From positions 6,663,346 to 6,727,345 of the forward strand of contig NZ_BDFO01000001.1 of assembly GCF_001748245.1 (NCBI RefSeq): DNA of 64,000 nucleotides, in the 5' to 3' direction. Source of the stretch: Oligoflexus tunisiensis. Its GTDB lineage: Bacteria > Bdellovibrionota_B > Oligoflexia > Oligoflexales > Oligoflexaceae. This document shows positions 42,735 to 52,026 of the stretch, piece after piece. The position numbers and the translations under genes are program-made. Below the pieces are notes generated by a model. The model was not told the origin of the DNA. It saw only the letters and a list, made by a program, of their open reading frames with translations, and searched no databases. Position 1 is the first letter of the stretch. Each line of letters begins with the position of its first letter.

Positions 42735-43772
42735 TCAACCGTAAATTTTCGCCATTTCCGCCAGAGTCACCTGACGAATCTTCGATGCCTTGCCAGCCTG
42801 ACCGAATTGAATCATGCGTTCCTTGACGACCTTCTTCATCGCGTCGCGGGCCAGCGTGTTGTAGTAGCGAGGATCGAATTCTTCGGGCTTCTCGGCCAGA
42901 GCCTTGCGAATGGCGCCGGTCATGGCCAGGCGGTTGTCGGTATCGACATTGATCTTCCGCACGCCGTGCCGAATGCCTTCCTGGATCTCTTCCACCGGAA
43001 CGCCCCAGGTTTGCTTGAGCTTGCCGCCGAATTGATTGACGATATCCTGAAGATCCTGTGGCACCGACGAGGAACCATGCATCACAAGGTGGGTATTGGG
43101 CAGACGGCGGTGAATTTCCCGCACGCGATCCATGGCGAGAATCTTGCCGTCGGGCTTGCGGGTGAACTTGTAAGCGCCGTGGCTGGTGCCGAGCGCAATG
43201 GCCAGGGCATCGACCTTGGTCAGCTCCACAAAACGCACGGCCTCTTCCGGATCCGTGAGCAGCTGATCATGACCCAGGGTGCCTTCAAACCCATGGCCAT
43301 CTTCCTTGTCGCCCTTGCCGGTTTCCAGCGAACCGAGACAACCGAGTTCACCTTCCACTGAAACGCCAAAGGCATGCGCGACTTCAACGACCTTGCGGGT
43401 GATGCGCGCGTTGTAGTCAAAGTCAGCCGGGGTTTTGCCGTCTTCCTTGAGCGAGCCGTCCATCATCACCGACGTGAAGTTATTGCGGATGGCGGAAAAG
43501 CAGGTTTCCGGGCTGTTGCCGTGGTCCTGGTGCATGACGATGGGAATTTCGGGATAAAGCTCGACAGCCGCACGCATCAATCCCACGAGGTAGGCGTCCT
43601 GCGAATATTTGCGGGCCCCACGCGAAGCCTGGATGATCACCGGGCTATCGGTTTCCCGGGCGCCTTCCATAATGGCCTGAATTTGTTCCATATTATTGAC
43701 ATTAAAGGCGGCCACGCCGTAGTTGTGTTCTGCCGCGTGATCAAGCAATGCTCTCAAGGGAATCAAGGCCAT
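42735..43772 (-). CDS. fba: Fructose-bisphosphate aldolase class II (Calvin-cycle subtype)
   Basis: A 345-residue zinc aldolase that splits fructose-1,6-bisphosphate into DHAP and G3P in glycolysis and gluconeogenesis. Motifs: MALIPLRALLDHAAEHNYGV at the start, VMHQDHGNSPETC with the proton-donor Asp and first zinc His, VEGELGCLGSLETGKGDKED, IALGTSHGAYKFTRKP and VMHGSSSVPQDL. This is the 'CalvinCycle' class II form by its N-terminus. AAGGAG lies 8 bases before ATG 43772; a longer frame to 43931 is spurious. The upstream leader folds into a long nested hairpin (43798-43840). Confidence 0.93.
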   Translation of the reverse strand: MALIPLRALLDHAAEHNYGVAAFNVNNMEQIQAIMEGARETDSPVIIQASRGARKYSQDAYLVGLMRAAVELYPEIPIVMHQDHGNSPETCFSAIRNNFTSVMMDGSLKEDGKTPADFDYNARITRKVVEVAHAFGVSVEGELGCLGSLETGKGDKEDGHGFEGTLGHDQLLTDPEEAVRFVELTKVDALAIALGTSHGAYKFTRKPDGKILAMDRVREIHRRLPNTHLVMHGSSSVPQDLQDIVNQFGGKLKQTWGVPVEEIQEGIRHGVRKINVDTDNRLAMTGAIRKALAEKPEEFDPRYYNTLARDAMKKVVKERMIQFGQAGKASKIRQVTLAEMAKIYG

Positions 43773-43797
43773 AATACCGCTCCTTCGTTGGATCGCA

Positions 43798-43840
43798 CCT
43801 TCCGCTGGAAAAGAGCCTTTTCGACTGTTTGGGCGGAAGG
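43798..43840 (-). promoter_or_regulatory. Nested hairpin in the fba leader
   Basis: Outer arms CCTTCCGC (43798-43805) and GCGGAAGG (43833-43840) are perfect 8-bp complements. Inside lies GAAAAG-AGC-CTTTTC (about 43808-43822). The structure sits 26 to 68 bases before ATG 43772, leaving the ribosome site outside the stem. It could be a mRNA-stabilising or regulatory fold; no known riboswitch class is recognised. Confidence 0.5.
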
Positions 43841-43963
43841 CTTTGATGGTTTCGCCGCATCCTACCCTGCTCCGCAAAGGCCTGCAAGGCACGACAATCC
43901 CAGCTATAGCGAGTTGGAAGGAAAAGTACAAGGTGGGTGGAGGCCAATACGGCCGTGGGAAAT

Positions 43964-43989
43964 GAAAAAGCCCCGGGGATCCGGGGCTT
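43964..43989 (-). terminator. Rho-independent terminator after the pilin gene
   Basis: Minus strand: AAGCCCCGG, loop ATCC, CCGGGGCTT followed by TTTC. A 9-bp perfect stem about 30 bp past the pilin stop at 44019, with a U-run of five. A strong intrinsic terminator. Confidence 0.75.
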
Positions 43990-44018
43990 CGTATTATGAA
44001 TGTCGTATTACGTTACAA

Positions 44019-44576
44019 TTATTTGCCGCAGACGGCACCAACATTGGGTTCCTGAGGTGTGGCTGGAAGACTGGCAGGAGCTCCACCCGTACCACCCCAG
44101 ATGACGTTGCCTTCGTTGATGGCATAGTGGTGTGTGTTATTCCCGGGACAAACCCGATTGAACTCCATGTTGCCCGTCACAGCTGATGCGATAAAGGCAG
44201 CAGCGGTCGCGGTCTGCACACTGTAACCATAACGTGGAACCGGAGCGTTGGGCAGACAAGGATCAAGACGGAAGCCGATCGCCTGGGCTCCTGCAGGGAT
44301 CGTGGCATCCTGGCAATTCTCGTTACCGGTCAGAGATCCAGGGGCGGCACCCATGTTCTGGGTGATCTGCACAAATGTGTTATTGTCGAGGGAATAAGTC
44401 TGCTGCAGCGTATAAATATGCGAAAGAATGTTCTTCGCTTCACCCATCTTCGCCTTCGCCTGGAACTGCTTAAAACGGGGCAGCGCAAGCGTTGCGAGAA
44501 TACCAATTATACCAACCACGATCATCAGCTCGACAAGGCTGAATCCTTTCTGATTTTTGAAAGCTGAAAACTTCAT
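44019..44576 (-). CDS. Type IV pilin-like prepilin (PilA/GspG-type)
   Basis: A 185-residue prepilin. The leader MKFSAFKNQKG ends in the processing site KG|FSLVELM with Glu at +5, followed by the helix VVGIIGILATLALPRFKQF. The C-terminal domain has paired cysteines (NENCQDAT, LDPCLPN; NRVCPGN, GAVCGK), suggesting two disulfide loops as in type IVa pilins. It is exported, cleaved by PilD and assembled into a fibre. GGGGAG lies 8 bases before the ATG. No other pilus gene is nearby; machinery must be encoded elsewhere. A strong terminator follows. A promoter could not be pinned down. Confidence 0.88.
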   Translation of the reverse strand: MKFSAFKNQKGFSLVELMIVVGIIGILATLALPRFKQFQAKAKMGEAKNILSHIYTLQQTYSLDNNTFVQITQNMGAAPGSLTGNENCQDATIPAGAQAIGFRLDPCLPNAPVPRYGYSVQTATAAAFIASAVTGNMEFNRVCPGNNTHHYAINEGNVIWGGTGGAPASLPATPQEPNVGAVCGK

Positions 44577-44655
44577 CTTGCAGACTCCCCTAAAATTAAA
44601 TCTCGTCGAAAGGCTTATATATACATTTCGGGTATAGGGGGCCGATTCTTTAGAA

Positions 44656-44680
44656 GGATCCCGGGGTGCTCCCGGGATCC
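44656..44680 (-). terminator. 10-bp perfect hairpin between nadE and the pilin gene
   Basis: GGATCCCGGG (44656-44665), 5-base loop, CCCGGGATCC (44671-44680). Lies 59-83 bp beyond the nadE stop. Neither side has a strong T-run, so terminator function is uncertain. Confidence 0.4.
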
Positions 44681-44738
44681 AACATTTTAAGCCATAATAT
44701 CGAGAAGTTAGGATCTTAAAATTTCCCCAGGGCGAGGC

Positions 44739-46706
44739 TCAATCGGGGATCTTTAACTCGACCGAAAGGATGGGATAACGGCACCACGAAGTTGGATCCA
44801 GATTGTAGTCATCGAGGTGAAAACCCGAGGCATAACGCTCGCGTTTCCATTGGTTCTGGCTCCAAAGTCGATAGAATCGCGCAAGGAAATCCCGCAGCTG
44901 CTTCTCGGAATAGGCTGTGAATCGTTCCCGCAAGGTATTAAGCAAGGACTCTGGTTCCATTCTATCACGAACGAAGGCAGCTTCGATGGCGTTCAGAATT
45001 TCGTAAGGCATCAGATCGAGTTCATCCTTCTGCCCCGCTGCAGCCGGCCGCAGTTCAGCGGTTGGCTCCTGCTCGTTGACGAATTTTAATGCCGGTATAC
45101 GGCCGAGTCCGAGCGGGCAATCATGCTCCGCCCAGCGCAGCCATTTCCTGAGGAAGTGCTTGTCGATGCCGCCGATCGGCGCCAGACCACCCGCGGTGTC
45201 TCCGTCCATGGTGGCATAACCCACCGCGATTTCACTGCGGTTGCTGGTTGCCAGCAGCAAAAAACCCTTCAGGTTCGCCATGAGCCAGACCATGGGTGCA
45301 CGCGCCCTGGCTTGAATATTTTGCAAAGGCAGATCATCTTTTTGCCAATCGAGCTGGCGCCCGACCAGGGCTTCCGCCTTGCTCACATAAGCATCAACAA
45401 GATCCTGCACCTGAACTTCATGATGATCCGAGTGAAGAGCGGTCGCGAGTTCCGAGGCTGCCCGACGGGTGACCTCACCACTTTGCCCCGTGCCCTGATA
45501 AATCGTGCTCACATGCTCACGAATCCAGCTGTAGGGATCATTGGCATCTCCCTCCGGGATGGGCCAGTTCAGCCGCGCACTGAGGCCTTGAGGCCCGAGG
45601 GCCTTGAGGGCTTCGGCGATCATGTGCGCGCACAGCACGGCGATGACACTGGAATCACAGCCACCCGAAAGAGAAATCATCATCCCCTTGCTGCGGGACT
45701 TCCGCAGGTAATCGAAGAGTCCGATCTTTTCAGCCTGAAGGAATTCCAGCTCGGGACTGTTATAAGGGTCCAGATTGGAGCCTAGATAAGCTGCGGGAAT
45801 TTCGGAGGCCGCCTTGCCCAAACTGATGACCGGCTGGCCGTTGATCACACGCTCCGCATGATCCGGAATGTTGGCGAGCACGGAGCGATATTTCAACTTG
45901 GCGACGCGAGCCATATCCAGATCCACATCGCGGATCAAGAGGCAGCCATCACTTAACTGAAAGCGTTCCGACCGCGTGGTGATGCGACCGCATTCCCCGA
46001 GAATGATCTCACCGTCGTAGATGCAGCGACCGGCTTCCAATCCCAGAAGGTTGGTATAAAGATAATGGGTCTGAAACGCGCGACTGGCATCCGCCACCAG
46101 CGTTTCCCGCACCCGGGCCTTGCCCAAAGCAAAATGGGAAGCACTCAGGTTGACGACAAGTTCACAGCGACTCAATGCGGAATCGGAGGCCGTGCCTTCG
46201 GCCGACCAGGCCTCTTCACAGATCACGATACCAAGATTCAGATTGCCCAGCTGGTAGGTGACATCCCCAAACGGTACGTTTTGCCCGAGCATCGAAATCG
46301 CATCCACCCGATGGAAGGGCCAGGAGCGGAACCAGCGGGGTTCATAATGCACACCTTCGCGGGCCAGAAGTTTTTTCGGGTTGATGCCCAGGAGCTTTTG
46401 ATTCTGCACCACGGCCGCGCAATTCCACATGCTGCCGCGATGATAAACAGGCAGACCGAAGACCACGGTCATGTCTTCCGTTTCCTGAATCAATTGCTCC
46501 AGGGCCAGCACTGACTGGCGCGCGGTATGAACCGATGAGAACGTGTCTTCGCAGTTGTAGCCCGTAATGCAAAGTTCGGGAAAACACATCACCTGAACCT
46601 TGTGCGCCCGGGCTTCACGGATCAGGCTGGTCAAACGCTCGACGTTGCCCTCCCAATCCATGGGGGTCTGGTTGATACTCGCCCCGGCGATTCTCAGTCG
46701 ATCCAT
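44739..46706 (-). CDS. nadE: NAD+ synthase, glutamine-hydrolysing
   Basis: A 655-residue two-domain enzyme that amidates nicotinic acid adenine dinucleotide to NAD+ using glutamine. Residues 1-285: nitrilase-type glutaminase with Glu in CFPELCITGYNCEDTF, Lys in INPKKLLAREG and Cys in GIVICEEAWS. Residues about 325-655: synthetase with the P-loop SLSGGCDSSVIAVL, ARARAPMVWLMANLKG, LATSNRSEIAVGYATMDGDT and GGLAPIGGIDKHFL. Length fits the fused form. It lies 4 bp behind argS on the minus strand, so the two are one operon. Confidence 0.94.
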   Translation of the reverse strand: MDRLRIAGASINQTPMDWEGNVERLTSLIREARAHKVQVMCFPELCITGYNCEDTFSSVHTARQSVLALEQLIQETEDMTVVFGLPVYHRGSMWNCAAVVQNQKLLGINPKKLLAREGVHYEPRWFRSWPFHRVDAISMLGQNVPFGDVTYQLGNLNLGIVICEEAWSAEGTASDSALSRCELVVNLSASHFALGKARVRETLVADASRAFQTHYLYTNLLGLEAGRCIYDGEIILGECGRITTRSERFQLSDGCLLIRDVDLDMARVAKLKYRSVLANIPDHAERVINGQPVISLGKAASEIPAAYLGSNLDPYNSPELEFLQAEKIGLFDYLRKSRSKGMMISLSGGCDSSVIAVLCAHMIAEALKALGPQGLSARLNWPIPEGDANDPYSWIREHVSTIYQGTGQSGEVTRRAASELATALHSDHHEVQVQDLVDAYVSKAEALVGRQLDWQKDDLPLQNIQARARAPMVWLMANLKGFLLLATSNRSEIAVGYATMDGDTAGGLAPIGGIDKHFLRKWLRWAEHDCPLGLGRIPALKFVNEQEPTAELRPAAAGQKDELDLMPYEILNAIEAAFVRDRMEPESLLNTLRERFTAYSEKQLRDFLARFYRLWSQNQWKRERYASGFHLDDYNLDPTSWCRYPILSVELKIPD

Positions 46707-46710
46707 GGGA

Positions 46711-48498
46711 TTACATCCTTTCCGGTGGTTCGATGCCCAAAAGTTTAAGACTGTATCTCAAGGCCTGGCTCAACGCATCCAGCAGAGCGAGGCGCGCCCC
46801 ACGGGCTTCGGCCGATTCAGCTTTGAGAACCTGGACCTGGGCCAGAAAGCGATTGTAGACCTTGCAGGTATTGTAAACGTGATGGCAGAGCAGGCTCAGT
46901 TTATTCTGGTCAAGGGTCTGCTGGATCACGCCATTCAAATCATTCAAATAGCGTAGCATCTCGCGTTCCTCAGGACCCTGCAAAAGTTCGAGATGGGCCT
47001 GAGAGGGCAGGAAAGCCTGCTCCTGAGCCTTGCGCAGAATGGAACGGGTCCGGGCGTAAGTATACATCAAATAAGGGCCGGTGTTGCCTTCGAACGACAG
47101 CCAGTCCGGCAAATCAAAGACGATATCCTTGGCCGGATCGGAACAGATCATGCCGTAGCGGATCGCACCGACCGCCAGCTTGCGCCGAATGTCCAGGATT
47201 TCGGCTTCGCTCCACTCGCCACGATATTTTTCGAGGTTCTTATCGAGTTCCTGTTCCATGCGCTCCCGCAGCTCACGGAATTTGATCACATTGCCTTTCC
47301 TTGATGACATCTTGCCATCGGGGAGGGTGACCATGCCGTAGCTTAGATGGAAGCAGTCCCTGGCTTCACTGAAGCCCATCTTTTCCAGGGTCCGGAAGAC
47401 CTGCTTGAAGTGCAGATTCTGTTCCGAGGCGACGACATAGATGGATTTTTTGATTTGATACTGCCGGAATTTCACCCGGGCCAGGGCGAGATCCTTGGTC
47501 GCATAGGTGGTGTTGCCATCACTCTTGCGCACGATGACAAAGCCCAGCTTCTCCTCTTTCAGGTCGAGGCCGATGGCGCCATCGGACGGAACGAAGACGC
47601 CGGACTTCAGGTATTCATCGACGATGCGCTGGCTTTCCTCGGACACTTCGGATTCATAGAAGACGTGATCAAAGCGCGCCCCGGTCCAGGCATAGATGTC
47701 ATTGAAATCGGCCAGCGACCATTCCCGGGTTTCCTTCCATTCTTCATAGATGGGCCCCTGCTTGGATTCAATCGCCCGCAGCACGCCGGAAACCTCGGCA
47801 TTCAACGCCGGGACCTGGTCCGGTGGAGCATCCTCGAGCGCGATGGTCGCCTGGCTGTACATTTCCCCAAGCCATTCGCCGCGACGCTCGGCCGGAGCTT
47901 TCTGCTGTGTTTTATGAATGTACCAGAGGCATTTCGCGATATGCGCGCCTTCATCGCCGATATAGTTGGCCATGACCACGGGATAGCCGCAGGCTTCATA
48001 CACGCGGCCGAGTGCATCACCCAGCGCAAGGTTTCGCATATGACCCACATGAAAGGCCTTGTGTGTATTGGGCTGGGAATATTCGATCATCACGCGCGGT
48101 CGATCGGGAGCCTGGAGCCGCGAAAAATAGGTTCCTTCGCGCAGCTGGGGCACCAGGATTTTGGCCAGAGCAGCCGGCCGCAGCGTGATATTGAGAAACG
48201 CTCCGACGGTTTCCACTTTTTCAATCCACTCGGGATTGACCGCAGGCAGGGCCGCCGCGAGAGCCGCTGCGATTTCCGGTGGTTTTCGTTTCAGGTCCTT
48301 GGCCATGCGAAAGCAGGGCAAGGCATAATCACCCAGATGCGCTTCAGGCGGGCGTTCCAGAGCCGTATGGAGCATGGCCGGTGTGATCGCTTCGGGAACC
48401 GCGTTATCTGTAATGGAGGCAAGCGCCTTATGCAAAGCCTCGGACAAAGTCGTCCGGCCGAAATCAATCGTGGATAAAGGAGTGGATGATGAAGTCAT
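46711..48498 (-). CDS. argS: Arginyl-tRNA synthetase
   Basis: A 595-residue class I synthetase charging tRNA-Arg. The N-terminal Arg-specific domain reaches about residue 120. The HIGH region is QPNTHKAFHVGHMRNLALGD and the KMSKS region is PDGKMSSRKGNVIKF. The DALR anticodon domain ends the protein (LALLDALSQALRYSLKLLG, a normal C-terminus). I start at ATG 48498 (MTSSSTPL); GGAG is 14 bases upstream, which is far, and a TTG at 48531 is possible but lacks a ribosome site. Divergent from yifB/comM, cotranscribed with nadE. Confidence 0.93.
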   Translation of the reverse strand: MTSSSTPLSTIDFGRTTLSEALHKALASITDNAVPEAITPAMLHTALERPPEAHLGDYALPCFRMAKDLKRKPPEIAAALAAALPAVNPEWIEKVETVGAFLNITLRPAALAKILVPQLREGTYFSRLQAPDRPRVMIEYSQPNTHKAFHVGHMRNLALGDALGRVYEACGYPVVMANYIGDEGAHIAKCLWYIHKTQQKAPAERRGEWLGEMYSQATIALEDAPPDQVPALNAEVSGVLRAIESKQGPIYEEWKETREWSLADFNDIYAWTGARFDHVFYESEVSEESQRIVDEYLKSGVFVPSDGAIGLDLKEEKLGFVIVRKSDGNTTYATKDLALARVKFRQYQIKKSIYVVASEQNLHFKQVFRTLEKMGFSEARDCFHLSYGMVTLPDGKMSSRKGNVIKFRELRERMEQELDKNLEKYRGEWSEAEILDIRRKLAVGAIRYGMICSDPAKDIVFDLPDWLSFEGNTGPYLMYTYARTRSILRKAQEQAFLPSQAHLELLQGPEEREMLRYLNDLNGVIQQTLDQNKLSLLCHHVYNTCKVYNRFLAQVQVLKAESAEARGARLALLDALSQALRYSLKLLGIEPPERM

Positions 48499-48654
48499 GA
48501 TGCTTTTGATAACTCCAAAAGGTTCGGGCAAAACAGGTCGAAAAGCCCCCTCAGCCTAGCACAAGGTGGGCTTCAATGTCAGTACGGGCGGGAAGATGTC
48601 AGCTCCTTTTTCGCCCTCATCCCGCTAGGGTTGGCGGCAAGGAGGTTATCCTCA

Positions 48655-50226
48655 ATGCAGACTTTGACCCGGACCGCCGCTTTGGAAGGTCCCGATCCCA
48701 TCATCATTGACGTGGAATGCTGTACAACAAGCGGCTTTGCCGGCCTGCAGCTGGTCGGTAATACGAGTGAACTCCTGCGGGATGGAAAGGAACGTGCCAA
48801 AACCGCGCTGGAAAAACTGGGCTTCAAGCTCGGTCACAAACGGATTTTGATCAATCTGGCCCCGGCCGACCTGCGCAAGGAAGGCAATCATTTTGATCTG
48901 CCGATCGCTCTGAGTCTGGCCTGTCTGAGCAGTGAAAAGCCGCCCCGGCATCCGCCGGCGGATTACCTCTTTGCGGCGGAACTCAGCCTGGACGGACAGC
49001 TGCGACCCATTCGGGCTGCGGTGCCGTTGGCGCTGGCGGCACTGAAAAATGGCCTGAAAGGGATCGTGCTCGCGCGGGCCAATGCTCCCGAAATTCAAGC
49101 CATGCGGCGGCTTTTTACCGAGTCCCGGACGGCGGTCGACTATCTTTTTTTTGATCAGCTCCGCGATGTCCTTGCCTGGCTTTATGAGGATCAGAGTCCG
49201 ATCAAGGCCACGGAGGATGAAGCCCCGGCAGGGGCTTCCCTAACGGGACCGGATTTTGATGACATGCATCTTCCGCCTGAACTCAAGGAGCTCGCCGTCA
49301 CCTGCGCCGCCGGACGTCATAGTCTGCTCCTGCGCGGCAGTCCAGGCGCCGGCAAATCCATGTTCATCACCCGTCTACCCTCCATCCTGCCGCCGATGAA
49401 TCGTCAGGAACATTTTCAAGCGCTGCAGACCTACAGCATGCATCAAAGTTTCGTCCCCGCCGCCATTCTTCAGGGACGCCCACCCTTCCGGCATCCGCAT
49501 CACAGCTCCAGTCCGCAGGCCCTGCTCGGCACAGCCGTGGAACCGGGAGATTTAAGTCTCGCGCATGGTGGGGTTTTGTTTTTGGATGAGCTGCCTGAAT
49601 TTCGACGGGATCTTTTGGAAGCGTTGCGCGAGCCCCTGGAACATGGGCTGGTGAATATTTCGCGCGCGCAGAAAAAATGTCAGTGGCCGGCCCGCGTGCA
49701 ATTTCTGGCCGCTTGCAACAACTGCCCCTGCGGCTGGTATGGTTCCATCCGCCATGAGTGTCGCTGCCCCAGCAATCGTCTGATGGCTTACTGGAGCCGT
49801 CTCTCGGGGCCCATCCTGGATCGCATCGATATCCATTTCAATGTCCCGGAACCGGATCAACCGGCGATTCAACTTTTTGCGAGTTCTCATGATTCGCCCA
49901 AGGGTCAGACACAAAGATTGCGGGCAGCTGTCGAACGCTGCGGGGACTTTGCTGCAGCTCGTCATGTGGCGCTCGGTGTACGGGCCAATTCCGAAATCAG
50001 TGCGGATCAGATGCCGGCGGCTTCCGGCTGTGACGCCAAACAATTTGAAACTCTGCTGGAAATCTTCGTGCCTCTGCGCCTGTCAAACCGGGCGATTCTT
50101 CGCAGTCTGCGGGTGGCGCGGACGCTGGCTGACCTCGACGGCAGCGAAACCATCCGGACGAGTCATGTCCGGAAAGCCGTGTCCTGGCAGGCGGTCATGG
50201 CCGCCCGGGAACGGGGTGAAAGTTAG
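48655..50226 (+). CDS. YifB/ComM-family Mg-chelatase-like AAA ATPase
   Basis: A 523-residue protein. The N-terminal ChlI-like fold (DGKERAKTALEKLGFKLGHK, PADLRKEGNHFDLPIALSL) is followed by an AAA+ module: Walker A LRGSPGAGKSMFITRLPSI, Walker B LFLDELPEFRRDLLEALREP, HHSSSPQALLG. Then Cys-rich NNCPCGWYGS...CRCP and the C-terminal helical lid. ComM is a DNA-branch-migration helicase in natural transformation. Compared with typical family members some N-terminal spacing differs (residues 1-200 seem short of the Lon-like signature YPAYVS...). Start ATG 48655 has AAGGAGG 9 bases upstream. The stop interlocks with the convergent gene by 4 bp. Confidence 0.88.
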   Translation: MQTLTRTAALEGPDPIIIDVECCTTSGFAGLQLVGNTSELLRDGKERAKTALEKLGFKLGHKRILINLAPADLRKEGNHFDLPIALSLACLSSEKPPRHPPADYLFAAELSLDGQLRPIRAAVPLALAALKNGLKGIVLARANAPEIQAMRRLFTESRTAVDYLFFDQLRDVLAWLYEDQSPIKATEDEAPAGASLTGPDFDDMHLPPELKELAVTCAAGRHSLLLRGSPGAGKSMFITRLPSILPPMNRQEHFQALQTYSMHQSFVPAAILQGRPPFRHPHHSSSPQALLGTAVEPGDLSLAHGGVLFLDELPEFRRDLLEALREPLEHGLVNISRAQKKCQWPARVQFLAACNNCPCGWYGSIRHECRCPSNRLMAYWSRLSGPILDRIDIHFNVPEPDQPAIQLFASSHDSPKGQTQRLRAAVERCGDFAAARHVALGVRANSEISADQMPAASGCDAKQFETLLEIFVPLRLSNRAILRSLRVARTLADLDGSETIRTSHVRKAVSWQAVMAARERGES

Positions 50227-50756
50227 GTGGCAGGCGAGACGCAGAACTTTTCAAAGACCGCGCGGGTCAGTTCATTGAGGCGAACGACGCGACCGTTGGT
50301 TTCAAGGATGGTTGAAACGAGCTGGGGGGGCACTGGACGATCATCCACCCAGACCAGCGAAAGAGTAATGTTCATGAGATTGGCAACCGCGACCACCTTG
50401 TGACTTTTTTCAGCCGTCCAGTCGGGAGCGGAGTTGAGGACGAGCAGCAGGGAGGTTCCTGCCAGCGTGTAGGATATGAACCGCAATTCATCAACTTCAT
50501 TGATAATAATGGATTTCGCCGGGACCTCAATGACCTCGGCAAAGAGTGAGGCGGTACTCACAAAGCGGGCTTCGCCCTGGGTGATCAGCGGCACAAAGGG
50601 CGGCGTCGGCAGCGCCGTGAACGCCTGCAAATACGCCGAGCTTTGTTCCATCGCCGTTATTTCATTCAAACATTCCGTTGGGTTTTGTGCCCAGACCGGC
50701 AGAGATATCAAGGTCAGAAGAGTCAGTATTGAATTCCGCAATCCACAGAGCAGCAT
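50223..50756 (-). CDS. Exported protein of unknown function
   Basis: A 177-residue protein with an N-terminal signal peptide (LRNSILTLLTLISLPVWAQ, then NPTECLNEIT). The rest is alternating strand and helix without known motifs (FVSTASLFAEVIEVPAKS, SHKVVAVANLMNITLSLVW). One Cys is near the N-terminus (TECL) and one near the C-terminus (KFCVS), a possible disulfide. ATG 50756 has GGAGG 8 bases upstream. I do not recognise the family. Convergent with yifB/comM (4-bp overlap) and divergent from tyrA. Confidence 0.6.
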   Translation of the reverse strand: MLLCGLRNSILTLLTLISLPVWAQNPTECLNEITAMEQSSAYLQAFTALPTPPFVPLITQGEARFVSTASLFAEVIEVPAKSIIINEVDELRFISYTLAGTSLLLVLNSAPDWTAEKSHKVVAVANLMNITLSLVWVDDRPVPPQLVSTILETNGRVVRLNELTRAVFEKFCVSPAT

Positions 50757-50920
50757 CAGAGGGGCCTCCACAACAGGACATACCGCACTGTGTTTTGCAA
50801 TTTGAAGGCCAGCTGTGAGTAAATCCCTTCCATTGATTTTCAAGTGTTAAAATGGAATCATGGGCCTGTTTCTTTCCAGGGCGCATACGCCTGTCAAATT
50901 GCTGGACAATAGAGGACTCC

Positions 50921-52024
50921 ATGAGCCATCAAAACGAGCTGGACCCCTGGCGCCAGGGCATCCGTGATATCGATGCCAAAATTCTGGAACTGCTGGCCGA
51001 GCGCATGCAGTTGGCGCAAAAAATTGGCTCGTATAAACAAAAGCATAACCTGCCGGTCAAGGATTTTCGGGTGGAAAAGCAGATCATCGAAAAATCCCGG
51101 GATCAGGCGGCTCAACTGGGACTCTATCCTTCCCTGGCGGAAGATCTGATGACGACGATCATCAAATATTCCGTCCTCAGGCAGGACGAGTTGAAGCGAA
51201 AGAGTGTGACCATGCCCGCCGGCCTTGGCCAGGAGGCCGTGATCGTGGGTGGCGGCGGCCAAATGGGACAATGGTTTGCGCAGTTTTACGAGTCGATGGG
51301 ATTCTCCGTTTCCGTTTATGATCCAGCCAGCACGACCGAACACAACTATCCTGTGGTCGCGGATCTGGATGCGAACATCAATCAGTATGATCTCATCGTC
51401 CTTGCCACACCGATGCTGTCCACGGATGCGATTCTGAAGCAGCTGATCAGTTTGAAGCCACGCGGCCTCATCATCGAAATCTGCTCGCTCAAATCCCCGG
51501 TCATCGACTCGCTGCTGGAAGCTGCGGCTCAGGGCATACGGGTGGCCTCCATTCATCCCATGTTTGGCCCGGATGCGGAAATGCTGGCGGACAAGAATAT
51601 TCTGTTCTGTACAGCCAATGGGCTCGTATCGGAAGAGGTCATGCAGCTGCATTTTCAACAAACCTCAGCCCATTTGATCGCACTCGACCTGCAGGAGCAT
51701 GACCGCCTCATGAGCTACGTGCTCGGCTCCTCGCACCTGATCAATCTCCTCTATGCGAGCATTCTGAGCGATTCAGGCGAATCCCTGCAGAAACTCAAAA
51801 GCATGGGTGGCACAACCTTCCTGCAGCAAGCCCAGGTGACGAGCAAGGTCGTCGAGGAGAATCAGGACCTCTACTTCGATATTCAGGCGCTGAATGATGA
51901 AACGCCGATGCTGCTGCAGGAATTTCAAACGCTGCTCGATGCCTGGCGCAAGGCGATTGAGGAAAAGGATCGCAAGGCTTTCCGGAGGCTGATGGGGCGG
52001 GCGCAGGTTTACTTCGGAGATTGA
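50921..52024 (+). CDS. tyrA: Chorismate mutase/prephenate dehydrogenase (T-protein)
   Basis: A 367-residue bifunctional enzyme for tyrosine biosynthesis. Residues 8-90: AroQ chorismate mutase helix bundle (GIRDIDAKILELLAERMQLA, EKQIIEKSRDQAAQLGL). Residues about 105-367: prephenate dehydrogenase with the Rossmann motif AVIVGGGGQMGQWFAQFY, SIHPMFGPDAEM, and HDRLMSYVLGSSH. The mutase-dehydrogenase fusion matches the enterobacterial T-protein layout. Start ATG 50921 has GAGG 6 bases upstream. No other aromatic gene is adjacent. It ends 3 bp from the convergent receiver/PilZ-like gene. Confidence 0.92.
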   Translation: MSHQNELDPWRQGIRDIDAKILELLAERMQLAQKIGSYKQKHNLPVKDFRVEKQIIEKSRDQAAQLGLYPSLAEDLMTTIIKYSVLRQDELKRKSVTMPAGLGQEAVIVGGGGQMGQWFAQFYESMGFSVSVYDPASTTEHNYPVVADLDANINQYDLIVLATPMLSTDAILKQLISLKPRGLIIEICSLKSPVIDSLLEAAAQGIRVASIHPMFGPDAEMLADKNILFCTANGLVSEEVMQLHFQQTSAHLIALDLQEHDRLMSYVLGSSHLINLLYASILSDSGESLQKLKSMGGTTFLQQAQVTSKVVEENQDLYFDIQALNDETPMLLQEFQTLLDAWRKAIEEKDRKAFRRLMGRAQVYFGD

Positions 52025-52026
52025 GT

